In this document: positions 34,649 to 43,867 of the stretch, one piece after another | Position numbering within the stretch: the stretch's first letter is position 1 | Layout of the letters: each line of letters starts with the position of its first letter | Source: Sulfurovum sp. | Lineage (GTDB): Bacteria; Campylobacterota; Campylobacteria; Campylobacterales; Sulfurovaceae | Length of the DNA: 43,991 nucleotides | Direction of reading: 5' to 3' | NCBI GenBank assembly: GCA_027062365.1 | Contig: JAMOTK010000030.1 | Location: forward strand, 1 to 43,991 | Notes under the pieces: model-generated | Database searches by the model: none | The model's input: the letters and a program-made list of their open reading frames with translations, nothing else | Told to the model about the DNA's origin: nothing | Program-made: the position numbers and the translations under genes

Positions 34649-35299
34649 ATGATAAAAGTTAAAAAAGCCACCAAGAAAGAGATTAGTGAGATAAAAGAAC
34701 TCTTTTTACAACACTATCCTCACTCTATTACAGAACTCAACTATAACAATCTTTATGAACTACTCATATCTGTAATGCTCTCTGCCCAATGTACAGATAA
34801 GCGTGTCAATATCATTAGCCCTGCTCTTTTTGCAAAATATCCCAATCCTATAGCCCTAGCCAATGCCGATTTGGACGAGGTAAAATCTTTCTTAAATACC
34901 TGTTCTTTCTTTAACAACAAATCCAAAAATCTCATCAAGATGGCACAAGCTGTCATAGAAAACTTTGAAGGAGAAATCCCCCTAGACCGAGATGCACTCA
35001 TGACACTAGCAGGGGTAGGACAAAAAACAGCCAATGTAGTAATGATAGAATACGCAGAAGCCAACCTCATGGCAGTCGATACGCATGTCTATAGAGTAGC
35101 ACATCGTTTGGGATTGAGTGATGCCAAAACAGCCACAAAATGTGAAGAAGAGTTGACGAAGAAATTTAAGACCGATTTACATCTACTACATCAAGCCATG
35201 GTGCTTTTTGGTCGCTATAGATGTAAAGCCATCAAACCAGAATGTGAGGGGTGCTTCATGGAAACACTATGTAAAACCTCACAAACTTTTAAGGTATAG
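34649..35299 (+). CDS. nth: Endonuclease III
   Basis: A DNA glycosylase/AP lyase removing oxidised pyrimidines. The 216-aa product has the helix-hairpin-helix LAGVGQKTANVV with catalytic lysine 126, the catalytic aspartate 144 in AVDTHVYRV, and the [4Fe-4S] loop C192-C199-C202-C208 (C-x6-C-x2-C-x5-C). Length is typical. AAGG lies 8 nt before the ATG. Convergent with the RND pump, 10 nt apart. Confidence 0.96.
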   Translation: MIKVKKATKKEISEIKELFLQHYPHSITELNYNNLYELLISVMLSAQCTDKRVNIISPALFAKYPNPIALANADLDEVKSFLNTCSFFNNKSKNLIKMAQAVIENFEGEIPLDRDALMTLAGVGQKTANVVMIEYAEANLMAVDTHVYRVAHRLGLSDAKTATKCEEELTKKFKTDLHLLHQAMVLFGRYRCKAIKPECEGCFMETLCKTSQTFKV

Positions 35300-35309
35300 G
35301 TTCTTCTAT

Positions 35310-38300
35310 CTACACCTTTCCTACTTCATACCATTTTCTCAGCCAGTTATCTATAGGATAAATCAATCTATAGATAACAGGAACAACCAAAAGCGTTAGA
35401 ACCATAGAACTAAGAAGTCCTCCTATGACAGCAATTGCCATAGGGGCTTTGGTTTCGCTTCCTAGTGAAGTGCTAATCGCTAAAGGTAACATAGCAAATA
35501 CCATAGCAACCGTAGTCATAAGAATAGGTCTAAGTCGCTTTTCTCCTGCTTCGAGTAGGGCTTCATCTGCTGTTTTTCCTTTTTTCATGGCTTCATTGGC
35601 AAAGTCAACTAAGAGTACGGCATTTTTTCCCACCATACCCATGAGTAACATAAATCCAATCATGACAAAAAGACTAAAGTGTTGTTCAGTTAAAAAAAGT
35701 GCTATCATAACCCCAATAATACTCATAGGTAAAGCTATCATGATAATAATTGGCTGAATAAGTGACTCATAAAGAATAGCTAAGATGATAAACATCAAGA
35801 CAATAGAAAGCCCTAGAGCAGTACCAAAGGCTTGACCTGTTTTGACCATCTCATCGGCAAAACCTGTAAATTTATAGCTCACACTAGGAGGCATCAATGC
35901 GTCGATACCCTCTTTAGTGTAGTTTACAGCACCTCCTAAATCTAGTCCAAAGAGGTCAGCATAAATACTAACTTGTCGTTGTCTGTTGTAGTGATATATA
36001 GATGATAAAGATTTAGTATTTTTAAAGATTAGCAACCCATCAAGATAAACCAATTCTCCCGAAGCATTACGGACTTGAAGCCGTTTTATATCTTCTATAG
36101 AGGTACGGTGTGAATCATCCAAACGTAGGGTAATATTGTACTGTTTTCCATTCTCTTCTAAGTAAGAAATCTCAATATCACTAGAAAATGCCACAGCTAT
36201 GGTTTGTGAAATTTGTGTGGCTGTGATACCCATGTTATTGGCTCTAGCTCTATCAATCACAATATCTATTTGAGGTTTCCCCTCATCAAGGTTGGTATCA
36301 ATATCGACAAATCCTTTTTTCTTTGCTAAGTAGTCTGTTAGTTTCTTAGTTGCTAGTTCCAAATCACTAAAAGAGTCTGATTTAAGTACAATTTGATACG
36401 GTACAGAAACACCTGCTCCTTTGATATTGGGAATAGCAGCAGCGGTGATAAACATCTCTTTTTGATAAGGCTTTAATTTCCCTCTAAAATTTTGAATAAT
36501 CTGTTCTTGATTAATGGCTCTTTTATCTTTGGCTAAAAGTTTGACATAAATCATCGCTTTATTTTTCTCTTGTACGGCATTGTACCCTACACTAAGCGTC
36601 GTAAATTTAACATTTTTATCTTTTTTGACAAGATTTTCTATTTTTTTGGCTTTAACAATCATCTCTTCAAGAGAGATACCAGTATCGGCTTTCATTTTTA
36701 TCTCAAACTCTGCCTTGTCCTCTTTTGGGATAAAATCCATGCCTATTTTAGGGAAAAGACTCAATGAACCCACAAAACCAGCCATGACCAAAATCAGGGT
36801 AATGATTTTAAATCGTAGCACTATTTTGAGGATAAACTCATAAATATTATCTATTAATTTAAAAAATGGTTCTGTTATATTATAGAACCAACTCTCCCCC
36901 TTGTGTAACACCCTTGCACTCAAACTTGGCATCAAACTCATAGCCACAAGATAAGAGATAATCACAGCAAATCCAACTGTCATAGCAAATGATTCAAAAA
37001 ACTTCCCCACAATACCACTCATATTTGCCACAGGAATAAAGACGGCTAAAAGCATAGCAGAGATTGCCATAATAGTAAAAGACATCTCTTTGACTCCCTC
37101 ATACGAAGCCTCAAATGCTCCTAATCCATCTTCCATCTTTTTATAAATATTTTCAAGCACAACAATGGCATCATCAACAATAATCCCAATAGATAGAGTC
37201 AATCCAATCAACGTCATTTTATTGAGGTCAAAGCCCATGTAATCCATAAGGGCAATAGTTCCCATAATAGACGCAGGAATTGAAAATGCCGAAACCAAAG
37301 TAATCGTAAAGTTTCGTAAAAAAAAGAATATAACAACAATGGCCAAAATAGCCCCATAGATAAGGTCAAACTGTACATCTTCTAATGAATGAATAATAAA
37401 AGGTGAAGTATCTTGAATCATCGCTATACCATACTTCTCTCCTGCTAGTTTTTTTAATTCAGGAATGACATCTTTGACCTTTTGAATAATATCAATGGTA
37501 TTGGTACCTGAAATTTTTTGGACTTCAAGCATTACACCCTCAACCCCATTATAGGAGGCATAACTTTTAGCATCACTTAGCGTATCTTCTACTCTTGCCA
37601 AATCTTTAAGCTTGATATTTTCTTTGATTTTAATCTCTTTTAACTGCTCCACACTTAATGCATCGGCTTTGGTTTTAAGGGTAAATTCTTTGTCTGTAGT
37701 AATAAGCTTTCCCCCTCCTAACTTGACATTTTCTATAGCAATGATGGCATTGAGTTCCAATATGCTTATACCATATTTATTGAGGGATACAGGGTTAGGA
37801 AAGATTTTTATCTCTCTATCTCGATAGCCTATAATATTGACAGCACCCACACCGTTGAGTTTCTGAATAGCAGTTTTTACTTTGCTATCAGCAAACATCA
37901 TAAGGTGTTGTAAAGTATCATTTTTGGCTGTTAAAAAAATATTGATAACAGAAGCCCCACCGATATCAAGCTTACTTACCAATGGTGTTTTGGAATCACG
38001 AGGTAAAATAATAGCTGAGACTTTATCTCGTACATCATTGGTGGCTTCATTGATATCTCGTTCTAAAAGAAATTTGACCATGACTACACTTGCCCCCTCA
38101 CTAGAAGTAGAGGTAATCTCATCGACCCCACCAATACGTGAAACGGCTTCTTCTATCTTTTCTGTCACTTGTGACTCAATGGTACTTGATTCTGCTCCTG
38201 CATAGATAGTCTTGATAGTGACCATAGGAAAGTCAATATTGGGAAAGAGTGCTGAAGGCATTGATTTAAAACTCATCCACCCAAAGATAAGTAGGGTAAA

Positions 38301-38348
38301 GATAAACATGAGCGTACTAATGGGTCGGTTTATGGCTGTTTTATACAT
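35310..38348 (-). CDS. RND efflux permease (AcrB/HAE-like)
   Basis: A 1012-aa proton-driven inner-membrane pump with twelve helices and two large periplasmic loops. N-terminal NRPISTLMFIF, the helix-4 proton-relay pair in GIIVDDAIVVLENIY, and the C-terminal half motif FMLLMGMVGKNAVLLVDFAN are all present. It works with the MFP and TolC encoded just upstream. Substrate may be drugs, bile-like compounds or metabolites; not readable. Last gene of the tetR-led operon, 10 nt past the MFP gene. Confidence 0.94.
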   Translation of the reverse strand: MYKTAINRPISTLMFIFTLLIFGWMSFKSMPSALFPNIDFPMVTIKTIYAGAESSTIESQVTEKIEEAVSRIGGVDEITSTSSEGASVVMVKFLLERDINEATNDVRDKVSAIILPRDSKTPLVSKLDIGGASVINIFLTAKNDTLQHLMMFADSKVKTAIQKLNGVGAVNIIGYRDREIKIFPNPVSLNKYGISILELNAIIAIENVKLGGGKLITTDKEFTLKTKADALSVEQLKEIKIKENIKLKDLARVEDTLSDAKSYASYNGVEGVMLEVQKISGTNTIDIIQKVKDVIPELKKLAGEKYGIAMIQDTSPFIIHSLEDVQFDLIYGAILAIVVIFFFLRNFTITLVSAFSIPASIMGTIALMDYMGFDLNKMTLIGLTLSIGIIVDDAIVVLENIYKKMEDGLGAFEASYEGVKEMSFTIMAISAMLLAVFIPVANMSGIVGKFFESFAMTVGFAVIISYLVAMSLMPSLSARVLHKGESWFYNITEPFFKLIDNIYEFILKIVLRFKIITLILVMAGFVGSLSLFPKIGMDFIPKEDKAEFEIKMKADTGISLEEMIVKAKKIENLVKKDKNVKFTTLSVGYNAVQEKNKAMIYVKLLAKDKRAINQEQIIQNFRGKLKPYQKEMFITAAAIPNIKGAGVSVPYQIVLKSDSFSDLELATKKLTDYLAKKKGFVDIDTNLDEGKPQIDIVIDRARANNMGITATQISQTIAVAFSSDIEISYLEENGKQYNITLRLDDSHRTSIEDIKRLQVRNASGELVYLDGLLIFKNTKSLSSIYHYNRQRQVSIYADLFGLDLGGAVNYTKEGIDALMPPSVSYKFTGFADEMVKTGQAFGTALGLSIVLMFIILAILYESLIQPIIIMIALPMSIIGVMIALFLTEQHFSLFVMIGFMLLMGMVGKNAVLLVDFANEAMKKGKTADEALLEAGEKRLRPILMTTVAMVFAMLPLAISTSLGSETKAPMAIAVIGGLLSSMVLTLLVVPVIYRLIYPIDNWLRKWYEVGKV

Positions 38349-38358
38349 ACAATACCCC

Positions 38359-39072
38359 CTACCTAACTTCTACTATATTGATAGTACCTTCGCCAAAAAG
38401 TCCTACAGGGATATCTCTTGCTAACACTTCAGCTTTTATTTTTCTATTTTTTATATTTGAACTAGGATAAATTTTAGTAATCTTACTCGTATATTCTTTT
38501 TTATCGCCTGTTAAGTTATATCTAAACACTTGCCCTATTTTAAGTATTTTCCAATATTTTTGGTCGATTTCTAAAACCAATTTTCGCTCATGTGGACTCT
38601 GCACTTTTAAAATAGTACGAATCATAGCTCCACTTACTACATCCCCTAATTCTACAAGTTTTTCATATACGACACTATCAAAAGGTGCTCTCAAAATAGT
38701 TTTATCAAATAAAGACTGTTTATAAATCAGTTGTGCTTTTGCATTTTGGTATTTAAAGGCATAGCTATCCAATTGAGACGCATCGACTAACTTCTTGACT
38801 TTTAACTGTCGTTCATACTCTTTTTTGCTAAAAGCCAAAGCGATAGTAGAGATGGCTAAGGATGCTTTGATTTCACTGTTTTCTAAGGTAGCTAAAATAT
38901 CTCCTTTTTTGACTTTAGAAGACATCTCAACAGTGACACTATTGATTGTACCTGAACTTGTAAATGCCAAATTGGCACTCTTCATAGCTTCTACATTAAA
39001 GGTAGCATAAATCTCTTCAGCATTTACATAAAGGCTCAAAGCCATTATCAGTAAAATTGTTTTTTTTATCAT
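38359..39072 (-). CDS. RND periplasmic adaptor (membrane fusion protein)
   Basis: A 237-aa exported adaptor (signal peptide about 1-18) linking pump to TolC. The split lipoyl domain is visible: SSGTINSVTVEMSSKVKKGD and the second half LRAPFDSVVYEKLVELGDVV, separated by a short coiled coil (about 75-125), then a beta-barrel domain. It is shorter than typical MFPs (350-400 aa), lacking much of the membrane-proximal domain. Overlaps tolC by 4 nt. Confidence 0.88.
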   Translation of the reverse strand: MIKKTILLIMALSLYVNAEEIYATFNVEAMKSANLAFTSSGTINSVTVEMSSKVKKGDILATLENSEIKASLAISTIALAFSKKEYERQLKVKKLVDASQLDSYAFKYQNAKAQLIYKQSLFDKTILRAPFDSVVYEKLVELGDVVSGAMIRTILKVQSPHERKLVLEIDQKYWKILKIGQVFRYNLTGDKKEYTSKITKIYPSSNIKNRKIKAEVLARDIPVGLFGEGTINIVEVR

Positions 39073-40316
39073 TTTATAAACTCCTTAGGGTCTTTTCCTG
39101 CATAATAATAGTAAATAGATTTAGAAATTTCATAATGATACATGGTTTCTTTGTCTCGTGCTATAGCCAATGTCTTTTGTGTCAAAGCATCAAGGAAGTT
39201 AATATTATCGACCAACCCTGCTTCATATTTCTTTTTTACCACATCATAAGTACTGTTGGCTGCTTTAAGTCCACTTTTTGTACTATGTATCTTGGCAAGA
39301 GAAGTTTCAAGACTCTTTTTTGCCAATCTAAAATGCATTTTTTGTTCTCTTTTAGCCTGTTCAATTTCAGAAAGAAGTACCATTTTTTGATATTGTACTA
39401 CCTCACTCTCTTTTGCCATTTTCTTATTGTCAAAAAGTCTCATATTGACAGAGATAGAAAGTGTGTTTTGATGGTCTATCAACAATCCATCACTACTAAA
39501 ATTGGGGACAGAAGCCAAATCATCAAAATCAGAAGTATGATAGGTATCAGACAGTTTCACTTGTGGCATATATCCTGCATCAATAGCCTTAGAATTTTCA
39601 CCTATGGCTTTGGCATTTGACTGCATGACTTTAATCGCATCAAAAAATTCAAATTTTATATGCTTAGGTGTCTTAAAAAGATTAAGTTTTAGTTTCTTAG
39701 CTGAAAGACCAGAAATAAGTTTGAGATTTTCTTGACTTGTTTCAATAGACAGTTCTGTATTGGCTAAAGTATAGGCATTATTCTCATAGGCTGCTTGTAA
39801 TCTATCTACATCTTCTTGTGTTGCCAATCCTGTATTTTGAAATTGTTTAACACGATTTATCTGTGCCTTCAATTCTTTTGACCTTTTTAACAAAGCATTA
39901 TACGTGGCTTGATGTACTTGTATCATATAGTAATGGCGTACAATTTTAAGTGTAATGCTCTTTTGAAAAGCACGTTTCTCAAAGATAGAAGCTTCATGCT
40001 CAAAGGATTTGGCATTTACCAAAGCACTTTTACGTCCCCCATCATACAAGTCCACACTCAAACTTGCCAATAAAGTAGCCGTTTCCCCTGGACTAACTAG
40101 AGCATTGGGTGTTACTTTAGCATAACTAGCACCCACATCTAAAGTAGGCCAATATGCACTTTGAACTGCTTCTATCCCTTTTGCTTTTGCTTGTATTTGT
40201 AACTCTTTAGCTTGAATCAAAGCATTGTTTTTATCTGCATGATTAATAAATGTTTTTAGCCCATAGCTATTTGCAAACATAAAAAATGGCAAGAGTAATA
40301 TCCATAAAATTCTCAT
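39069..40316 (-). CDS. TolC-family outer-membrane efflux protein
   Basis: A 415-aa exported protein (signal peptide about 1-18) with two repeats of long alpha-helical coiled coil (for example YNALLKRSKELKAQINRVKQ and LSEIEQAKREQKMHFRLAKK) and TolC-type strands (YWPTLDVGASYAK). It forms the outer-membrane exit duct for the pump. Its ATG overlaps the tetR stop and its end overlaps the MFP start. Confidence 0.9.
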   Translation of the reverse strand: MRILWILLLPFFMFANSYGLKTFINHADKNNALIQAKELQIQAKAKGIEAVQSAYWPTLDVGASYAKVTPNALVSPGETATLLASLSVDLYDGGRKSALVNAKSFEHEASIFEKRAFQKSITLKIVRHYYMIQVHQATYNALLKRSKELKAQINRVKQFQNTGLATQEDVDRLQAAYENNAYTLANTELSIETSQENLKLISGLSAKKLKLNLFKTPKHIKFEFFDAIKVMQSNAKAIGENSKAIDAGYMPQVKLSDTYHTSDFDDLASVPNFSSDGLLIDHQNTLSISVNMRLFDNKKMAKESEVVQYQKMVLLSEIEQAKREQKMHFRLAKKSLETSLAKIHSTKSGLKAANSTYDVVKKKYEAGLVDNINFLDALTQKTLAIARDKETMYHYEISKSIYYYYAGKDPKEFIK

Positions 40317-40915
40317 TTTGTTTCCTTTATTGTAATAAGTGTAAATAATGTATCTATATACCTATTGAGTTCTTTCTCTAAATTATCTATGCTGTATGTA
40401 GTAAGAGAAGAGATAAACATCCCCTCTCCTATAGCAAAGAGACCTTTGAGCAGTTTTTTACTCTCAGGGATAATTTCATTACGACGAATAGATTCTTCTA
40501 TAATTTGTTCTAACCATTGATAATAGTAATCAAAACATTTGCTCTGAAATATCTTTCTCTCTTCTTGAGGGTTTATCAATGATGTAGCGATGAAATCTTT
40601 ATAAAATATACGTAATTCACGGTCTTCTTCACTATAAAAGAAATTGTAAAATACTTTTATTTTATCTTTAACAGTAGATGCATTAGCGATGTCAAACTCT
40701 TTTTTTAGGTTATGTTTCTCCATCAAAAGAATAACAATTTCAAAAATGAGTTCATCTTTATTTTTAAAATACTCATAAAAAGTACCTTTACCTATCCCTG
40801 CACTCTTTGCTAGTTCGGCTATACTTAAGGCATGAATCCCATTTTCTAATATCAATAGCTTACAAGAAAGAGCAATATCCTTTTTTTTCTGTATTTTATC
40901 TATTATAATTGCCAT
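40313..40915 (-). CDS. TetR-family repressor of the RND efflux operon
   Basis: A 200-aa regulator with an N-terminal TetR helix-turn-helix (ALSIAELAKSAGIGKGTFYE then YFKNKDELIFEI, about 29-60) and a helical ligand domain. It is the first gene of the tetR-tolC-MFP-RND operon, and a large operator palindrome lies just upstream, so it most likely represses its own operon until an efflux substrate binds. AGGAG precedes the ATG by 4 nt. Confidence 0.92.
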   Translation of the reverse strand: MAIIIDKIQKKKDIALSCKLLILENGIHALSIAELAKSAGIGKGTFYEYFKNKDELIFEIVILLMEKHNLKKEFDIANASTVKDKIKVFYNFFYSEEDRELRIFYKDFIATSLINPQEERKIFQSKCFDYYYQWLEQIIEESIRRNEIIPESKKLLKGLFAIGEGMFISSLTTYSIDNLEKELNRYIDTLFTLITIKETK

Positions 40916-40923
40916 AATACTCC

Positions 40924-40964
40924 TAAAATTTTAAATGACCGACGGTCAGTCATTTAAAATTTTA
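40924..40964. promoter_or_regulatory. 41-bp near-perfect operator palindrome for the TetR repressor
   Basis: Centred at 40944, 19 of 20 base pairs match; the only mismatch is 40940 against 40948. The core ATGACCGAC-G-GTCAGTCAT (40935-40953) is the TetR-operator-like part, and AT arms extend it. It begins 9 bp before the tetR ATG and covers the leader up to the ribosome binding site. TetR autoregulation is inferred from site, family and position. Confidence 0.75.
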
Positions 40965-41040
40965 CCTTATTTTACCTTAAAGTGTATGATTTTAAAAATA
41001 ATTTTAAAAGAAATTTTGTTTGAAGTCTATAGAGATAATA

Positions 41041-41069
41041 GATAGTAGAGGCATGGTAGCTCTACTATC
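41041..41069. terminator. Stem-loop behind polyphosphate kinase 2
   Basis: GATAGTAGAG and CTCTACTATC pair perfectly over 10 bp with a 9-nt loop, 22 nt past the ppk2 stop. The sequence that follows on the transcribed strand (TATTATCTC) is only moderately T-rich, so it may be a partial terminator. Confidence 0.55.
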
Positions 41070-41091
41070 ATATATAAAACCATAAAAAGGT

Positions 41092-42000
41092 CTAGCTCTC
41101 ACTATGTGAACGTCTGTGGTAACGCTCTACTATATCTGGGTCATGGTGTATGTTGATACTGGCATCTTCTCTTCCCTCATAAGGAATCTTAGAAAGAATA
41201 TAACGTATAGACTCTAGTCTTGCTCGTTTTTTATCATTACTATTTACTATAATCCATGGGGCATAGCCTGTATGTGAACGAGAAAACATCTCTTCTTTAA
41301 AGTGTGTGACTTTATCCCACATCTCTTGGGCTTTTTGGTCAATAGGGCTAAGTTTCCAGTGTTTGAGTGGATTGGTCATACGCTCTTTAAATCGTTTTTG
41401 CTGTGTCTCTTTACTAATAGAAAACCAAAATTTAATAAGAATAATACCATCATCAATCAACGAATGCTCTATCTCTGGTACTTGCTTCATAAATTTTTCA
41501 TACTGATCAGGTGTACAAAAATCAAATACAGGTTCTACAATCGCACGGTTATACCAAGAACGATCAAAAAATGTAATTTCGCCTTCATTAGGAAGATGCT
41601 TAAAGTAACGCTGAAAATAAAATTGTCCTGTCTCAATCTCGGTAGGCTTTTGTAAGGCAACGACTCTAAATTTTCTAGGGTTAAGATACTGTGTAAAACG
41701 CTTGATAGACCCCCCTTTACCTGCTGCATCACGCCCTTCAAAGATAATCATCACACGTTTTTTATTGTCATACACCCAATTTTGTAACTTAATCAGCTCT
41801 ACTTGTAAATCTTTCAACTCTTCTTCATAGATAACATTGCGTGTAATTTTTGCAATCTTTTTTTTGTTCATAAGTTGTGTTAATCCACTTTTTGTTTTTA
41901 GTTTTTTAAGATTATTTTCAAGATTTTCGACAACCTTTTTAGATTTTTCATCTTCAAGTTCTTGTTTCAAATATTCTAAATCTTCAAATATTGTTTTCAT
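41092..42000 (-). CDS. ppk2: Polyphosphate kinase 2
   Basis: PPK2 transfers phosphate between polyphosphate and nucleoside di- or monophosphates. The 302-aa product has a charged N-terminal coiled coil (about 1-75), Walker A EGRDAAGKGG (88-97), Walker B FFDRSWYNR (144-152) and the lid region (QQKRFKERMTNPLKHWKLSP). The single-domain length fits class I-type enzymes that make GTP or ATP from the diphosphates, but class is not certain. Transcribed alone. Confidence 0.93.
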   Translation of the reverse strand: MKTIFEDLEYLKQELEDEKSKKVVENLENNLKKLKTKSGLTQLMNKKKIAKITRNVIYEEELKDLQVELIKLQNWVYDNKKRVMIIFEGRDAAGKGGSIKRFTQYLNPRKFRVVALQKPTEIETGQFYFQRYFKHLPNEGEITFFDRSWYNRAIVEPVFDFCTPDQYEKFMKQVPEIEHSLIDDGIILIKFWFSISKETQQKRFKERMTNPLKHWKLSPIDQKAQEMWDKVTHFKEEMFSRSHTGYAPWIIVNSNDKKRARLESIRYILSKIPYEGREDASINIHHDPDIVERYHRRSHSES

Positions 42001-42076
42001 TTATTTCCTTTTAAATTAGTATATACCTTTATTTTACTCCAAACAAACTATAAAAATATTGATATAAGTCAGAAAA

Positions 42077-43351
42077 CTATACTCTTTTGATAATTGCTTC
42101 TAAAACGCTATATATACGCTCCACTGAAGCCACATTCACTTTTTCTCTAGTAGAGTGTGGATAGCATATCGTAGGACCAATGGAAGCAAATTTGATATGT
42201 GGGTATTTTTCTGCTATCACGCCACACTCTAGCCCTGCGTGGATTGCCATGAGTTTGCTTGTTCCAAACTCTTTTTTCATTTGTGTATTTACTAGCTCGG
42301 TAAAGTCACTAATATCAGGTTTCCATGCTGGGTATTTGTCTTCTACTTGTACGCTAAAGCCATAAGATATAAACATCTGTACTGTCTCTTGTGTCAAGCA
42401 TTCTAAAGCATCTGCTTCCATGGCTCTAGCAGAAGTCTCTACCTTGAGTCCTCCTTTTTCATCGCTTGTGATAATCGCTAGATTAATACTCACATCAGGA
42501 ATACCCAAATCATCATTCATGGCATGAACCCCATGTCTAAAGGCTTCTATCATCTCTAATGTTGCTTTGCCATGTGTCAATACTTTGGGGCTTTCATTCA
42601 AAATACGTACCGATACTTCGCCTTGACTCTCCAAAGGCTTAGTACTTCTAACAATCGCCACAGCATTCGCAGGGATAGAGTTTCGTCTTTCTCCTGCGTA
42701 GAGTGATGCTAATTGTGTGACAGTATTTTCATGCAAATACCCACCCAATACTTTGATAGCAGAAGCAATACCCTTGTCTATATCCACACCAGAGTGACCA
42801 CCTACAAGCCCTTTGACAGCAACTTCATAGCATTGACCTTTGCCCTCACTATAGGTATCTTGTTTCATGGCTGTAATATCAGCCCCACCTGCACACCCTA
42901 TATACACTTCAGCTTCATCTTCACTGTCAAGATTGAGCATAACCTTACTTTGAATATCAAAAGCCACTTCATTTGCTCCAATTAAGCCTATCTCTTCATC
43001 TGAAGTAAGCAAAAATTCTAACGCTTTACCCTCATCCATCAGTTGCATCATCATCGCAATGGCAATACCATTGTCTGCACCCAATGAACTCTCTTTTGCC
43101 TTCATCCACCCTTCTTCGATATAAGTTTCTATCTTTGGGGCTTTGCCCATACAGACCATATCGTAGTGTGCTTGTAAACATAGTGTAGGGTTGCCTTTAC
43201 TAATAAAAATATTTTTGATAGCATCTACCTCTACCTCATAGCCTCGTTCTTTTGCAAAGTGTACTAAAAATGCTAAGAGCTTATCGGCTTCTTTACTACA
43301 ATGGGGTATTTGCGTAAGTGTTTGAAAGTGTTCTATAATATTTGACATCAT
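42077..43351 (-). CDS. pepD: Aminoacyl-histidine dipeptidase, M20 family
   Basis: A cytosolic two-zinc dipeptidase. The 424-aa product has LQAHYDMVCM (zinc histidine and catalytic aspartate), LGADNGIAIAMMMQLMD (bridging aspartate), LLTSDEEIGLIGANEV (catalytic and zinc glutamates) and a C-terminal FASIGPTICYPHSTREKVNV (last zinc histidine). It is somewhat shorter than E. coli PepD (485 aa). Two adjacent ATGs (43351 and 43348) both follow GAAGAG; the second has the better spacing. Confidence 0.92.
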   Translation of the reverse strand: MMSNIIEHFQTLTQIPHCSKEADKLLAFLVHFAKERGYEVEVDAIKNIFISKGNPTLCLQAHYDMVCMGKAPKIETYIEEGWMKAKESSLGADNGIAIAMMMQLMDEGKALEFLLTSDEEIGLIGANEVAFDIQSKVMLNLDSEDEAEVYIGCAGGADITAMKQDTYSEGKGQCYEVAVKGLVGGHSGVDIDKGIASAIKVLGGYLHENTVTQLASLYAGERRNSIPANAVAIVRSTKPLESQGEVSVRILNESPKVLTHGKATLEMIEAFRHGVHAMNDDLGIPDVSINLAIITSDEKGGLKVETSARAMEADALECLTQETVQMFISYGFSVQVEDKYPAWKPDISDFTELVNTQMKKEFGTSKLMAIHAGLECGVIAEKYPHIKFASIGPTICYPHSTREKVNVASVERIYSVLEAIIKRV

Positions 43352-43407
43352 TCTCTTCTTTTTTACAAATTATAGTACAATGATATAAAAATTCAAGGAT
43401 ATACGTC

Positions 43408-43629
43408 ATGTGCCTCATCGTTACCTTTGTTATGTTTACCCTCGCAATTCAAAGCTTTTTACAAGCACAATATAAAGCAGGGGCAATACAACTTATCATT
43501 GCTTTAGGATTTTTAGCCCTACTCATACGCAATATTGTAGCCGTACGCAACCACAAACAAAGCTGTAGCACGTCAACATGTGCTGGGACAAATTGGTTCA
43601 ATAATTTATTTAAAAAGAAAGAAAAATAA
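43408..43629 (+). CDS. Small membrane protein with a cysteine-containing tail
   Basis: A 73-aa product with two hydrophobic segments (about 2-18 and 26-45) and a basic tail holding CSTSTC. No family recognised. AAGGA precedes the ATG by 9 nt. Its stop overlaps the next gene by one base (TAATG), so the pair is co-translated, divergent from pepD. Confidence 0.65.
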   Translation: MCLIVTFVMFTLAIQSFLQAQYKAGAIQLIIALGFLALLIRNIVAVRNHKQSCSTSTCAGTNWFNNLFKKKEK

Positions 43630-43811
43630 TGGAACATTTTTTTACCTGTCCCTACTGCTGGGAACGTATCTCTATGGTACTAGACAACAGCGAAAAGACT
43701 GCTGACTATATAGAAGACTGTGAAATTTGTTGCCGACCTATAGAGTTGGACTTTACATTTTCAGGCGATACACTCATACATTTTCATACCCAAGTGATGG
43801 AAGGCATTTAG
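43629..43811 (+). CDS. CPXCG motif-containing cysteine-rich protein
   Basis: A 60-aa protein with CPYC near the N-terminus and YIEDCEICCRPIELDF, the two cysteine pairs of the CPXCG family, probably a zinc ribbon. The residue after the first pair is Trp (CPYCW) where family members usually have Gly. Function unknown; coupled to the small membrane protein upstream. Confidence 0.82.
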   Translation: MEHFFTCPYCWERISMVLDNSEKTADYIEDCEICCRPIELDFTFSGDTLIHFHTQVMEGI

Positions 43812-43867
43812 CCTAATAGAGAGCGTACAATATAAATTTCATATATTCCAGTCAAAACAGAGAGAAG

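Noticed and set aside
40924-40964. The large palindrome as an intrinsic terminator for ppk2
   Set aside because: It lies 128 nt past ppk2 behind another stem-loop, has no U-tract, and its core looks like a TetR operator at the tetR start.
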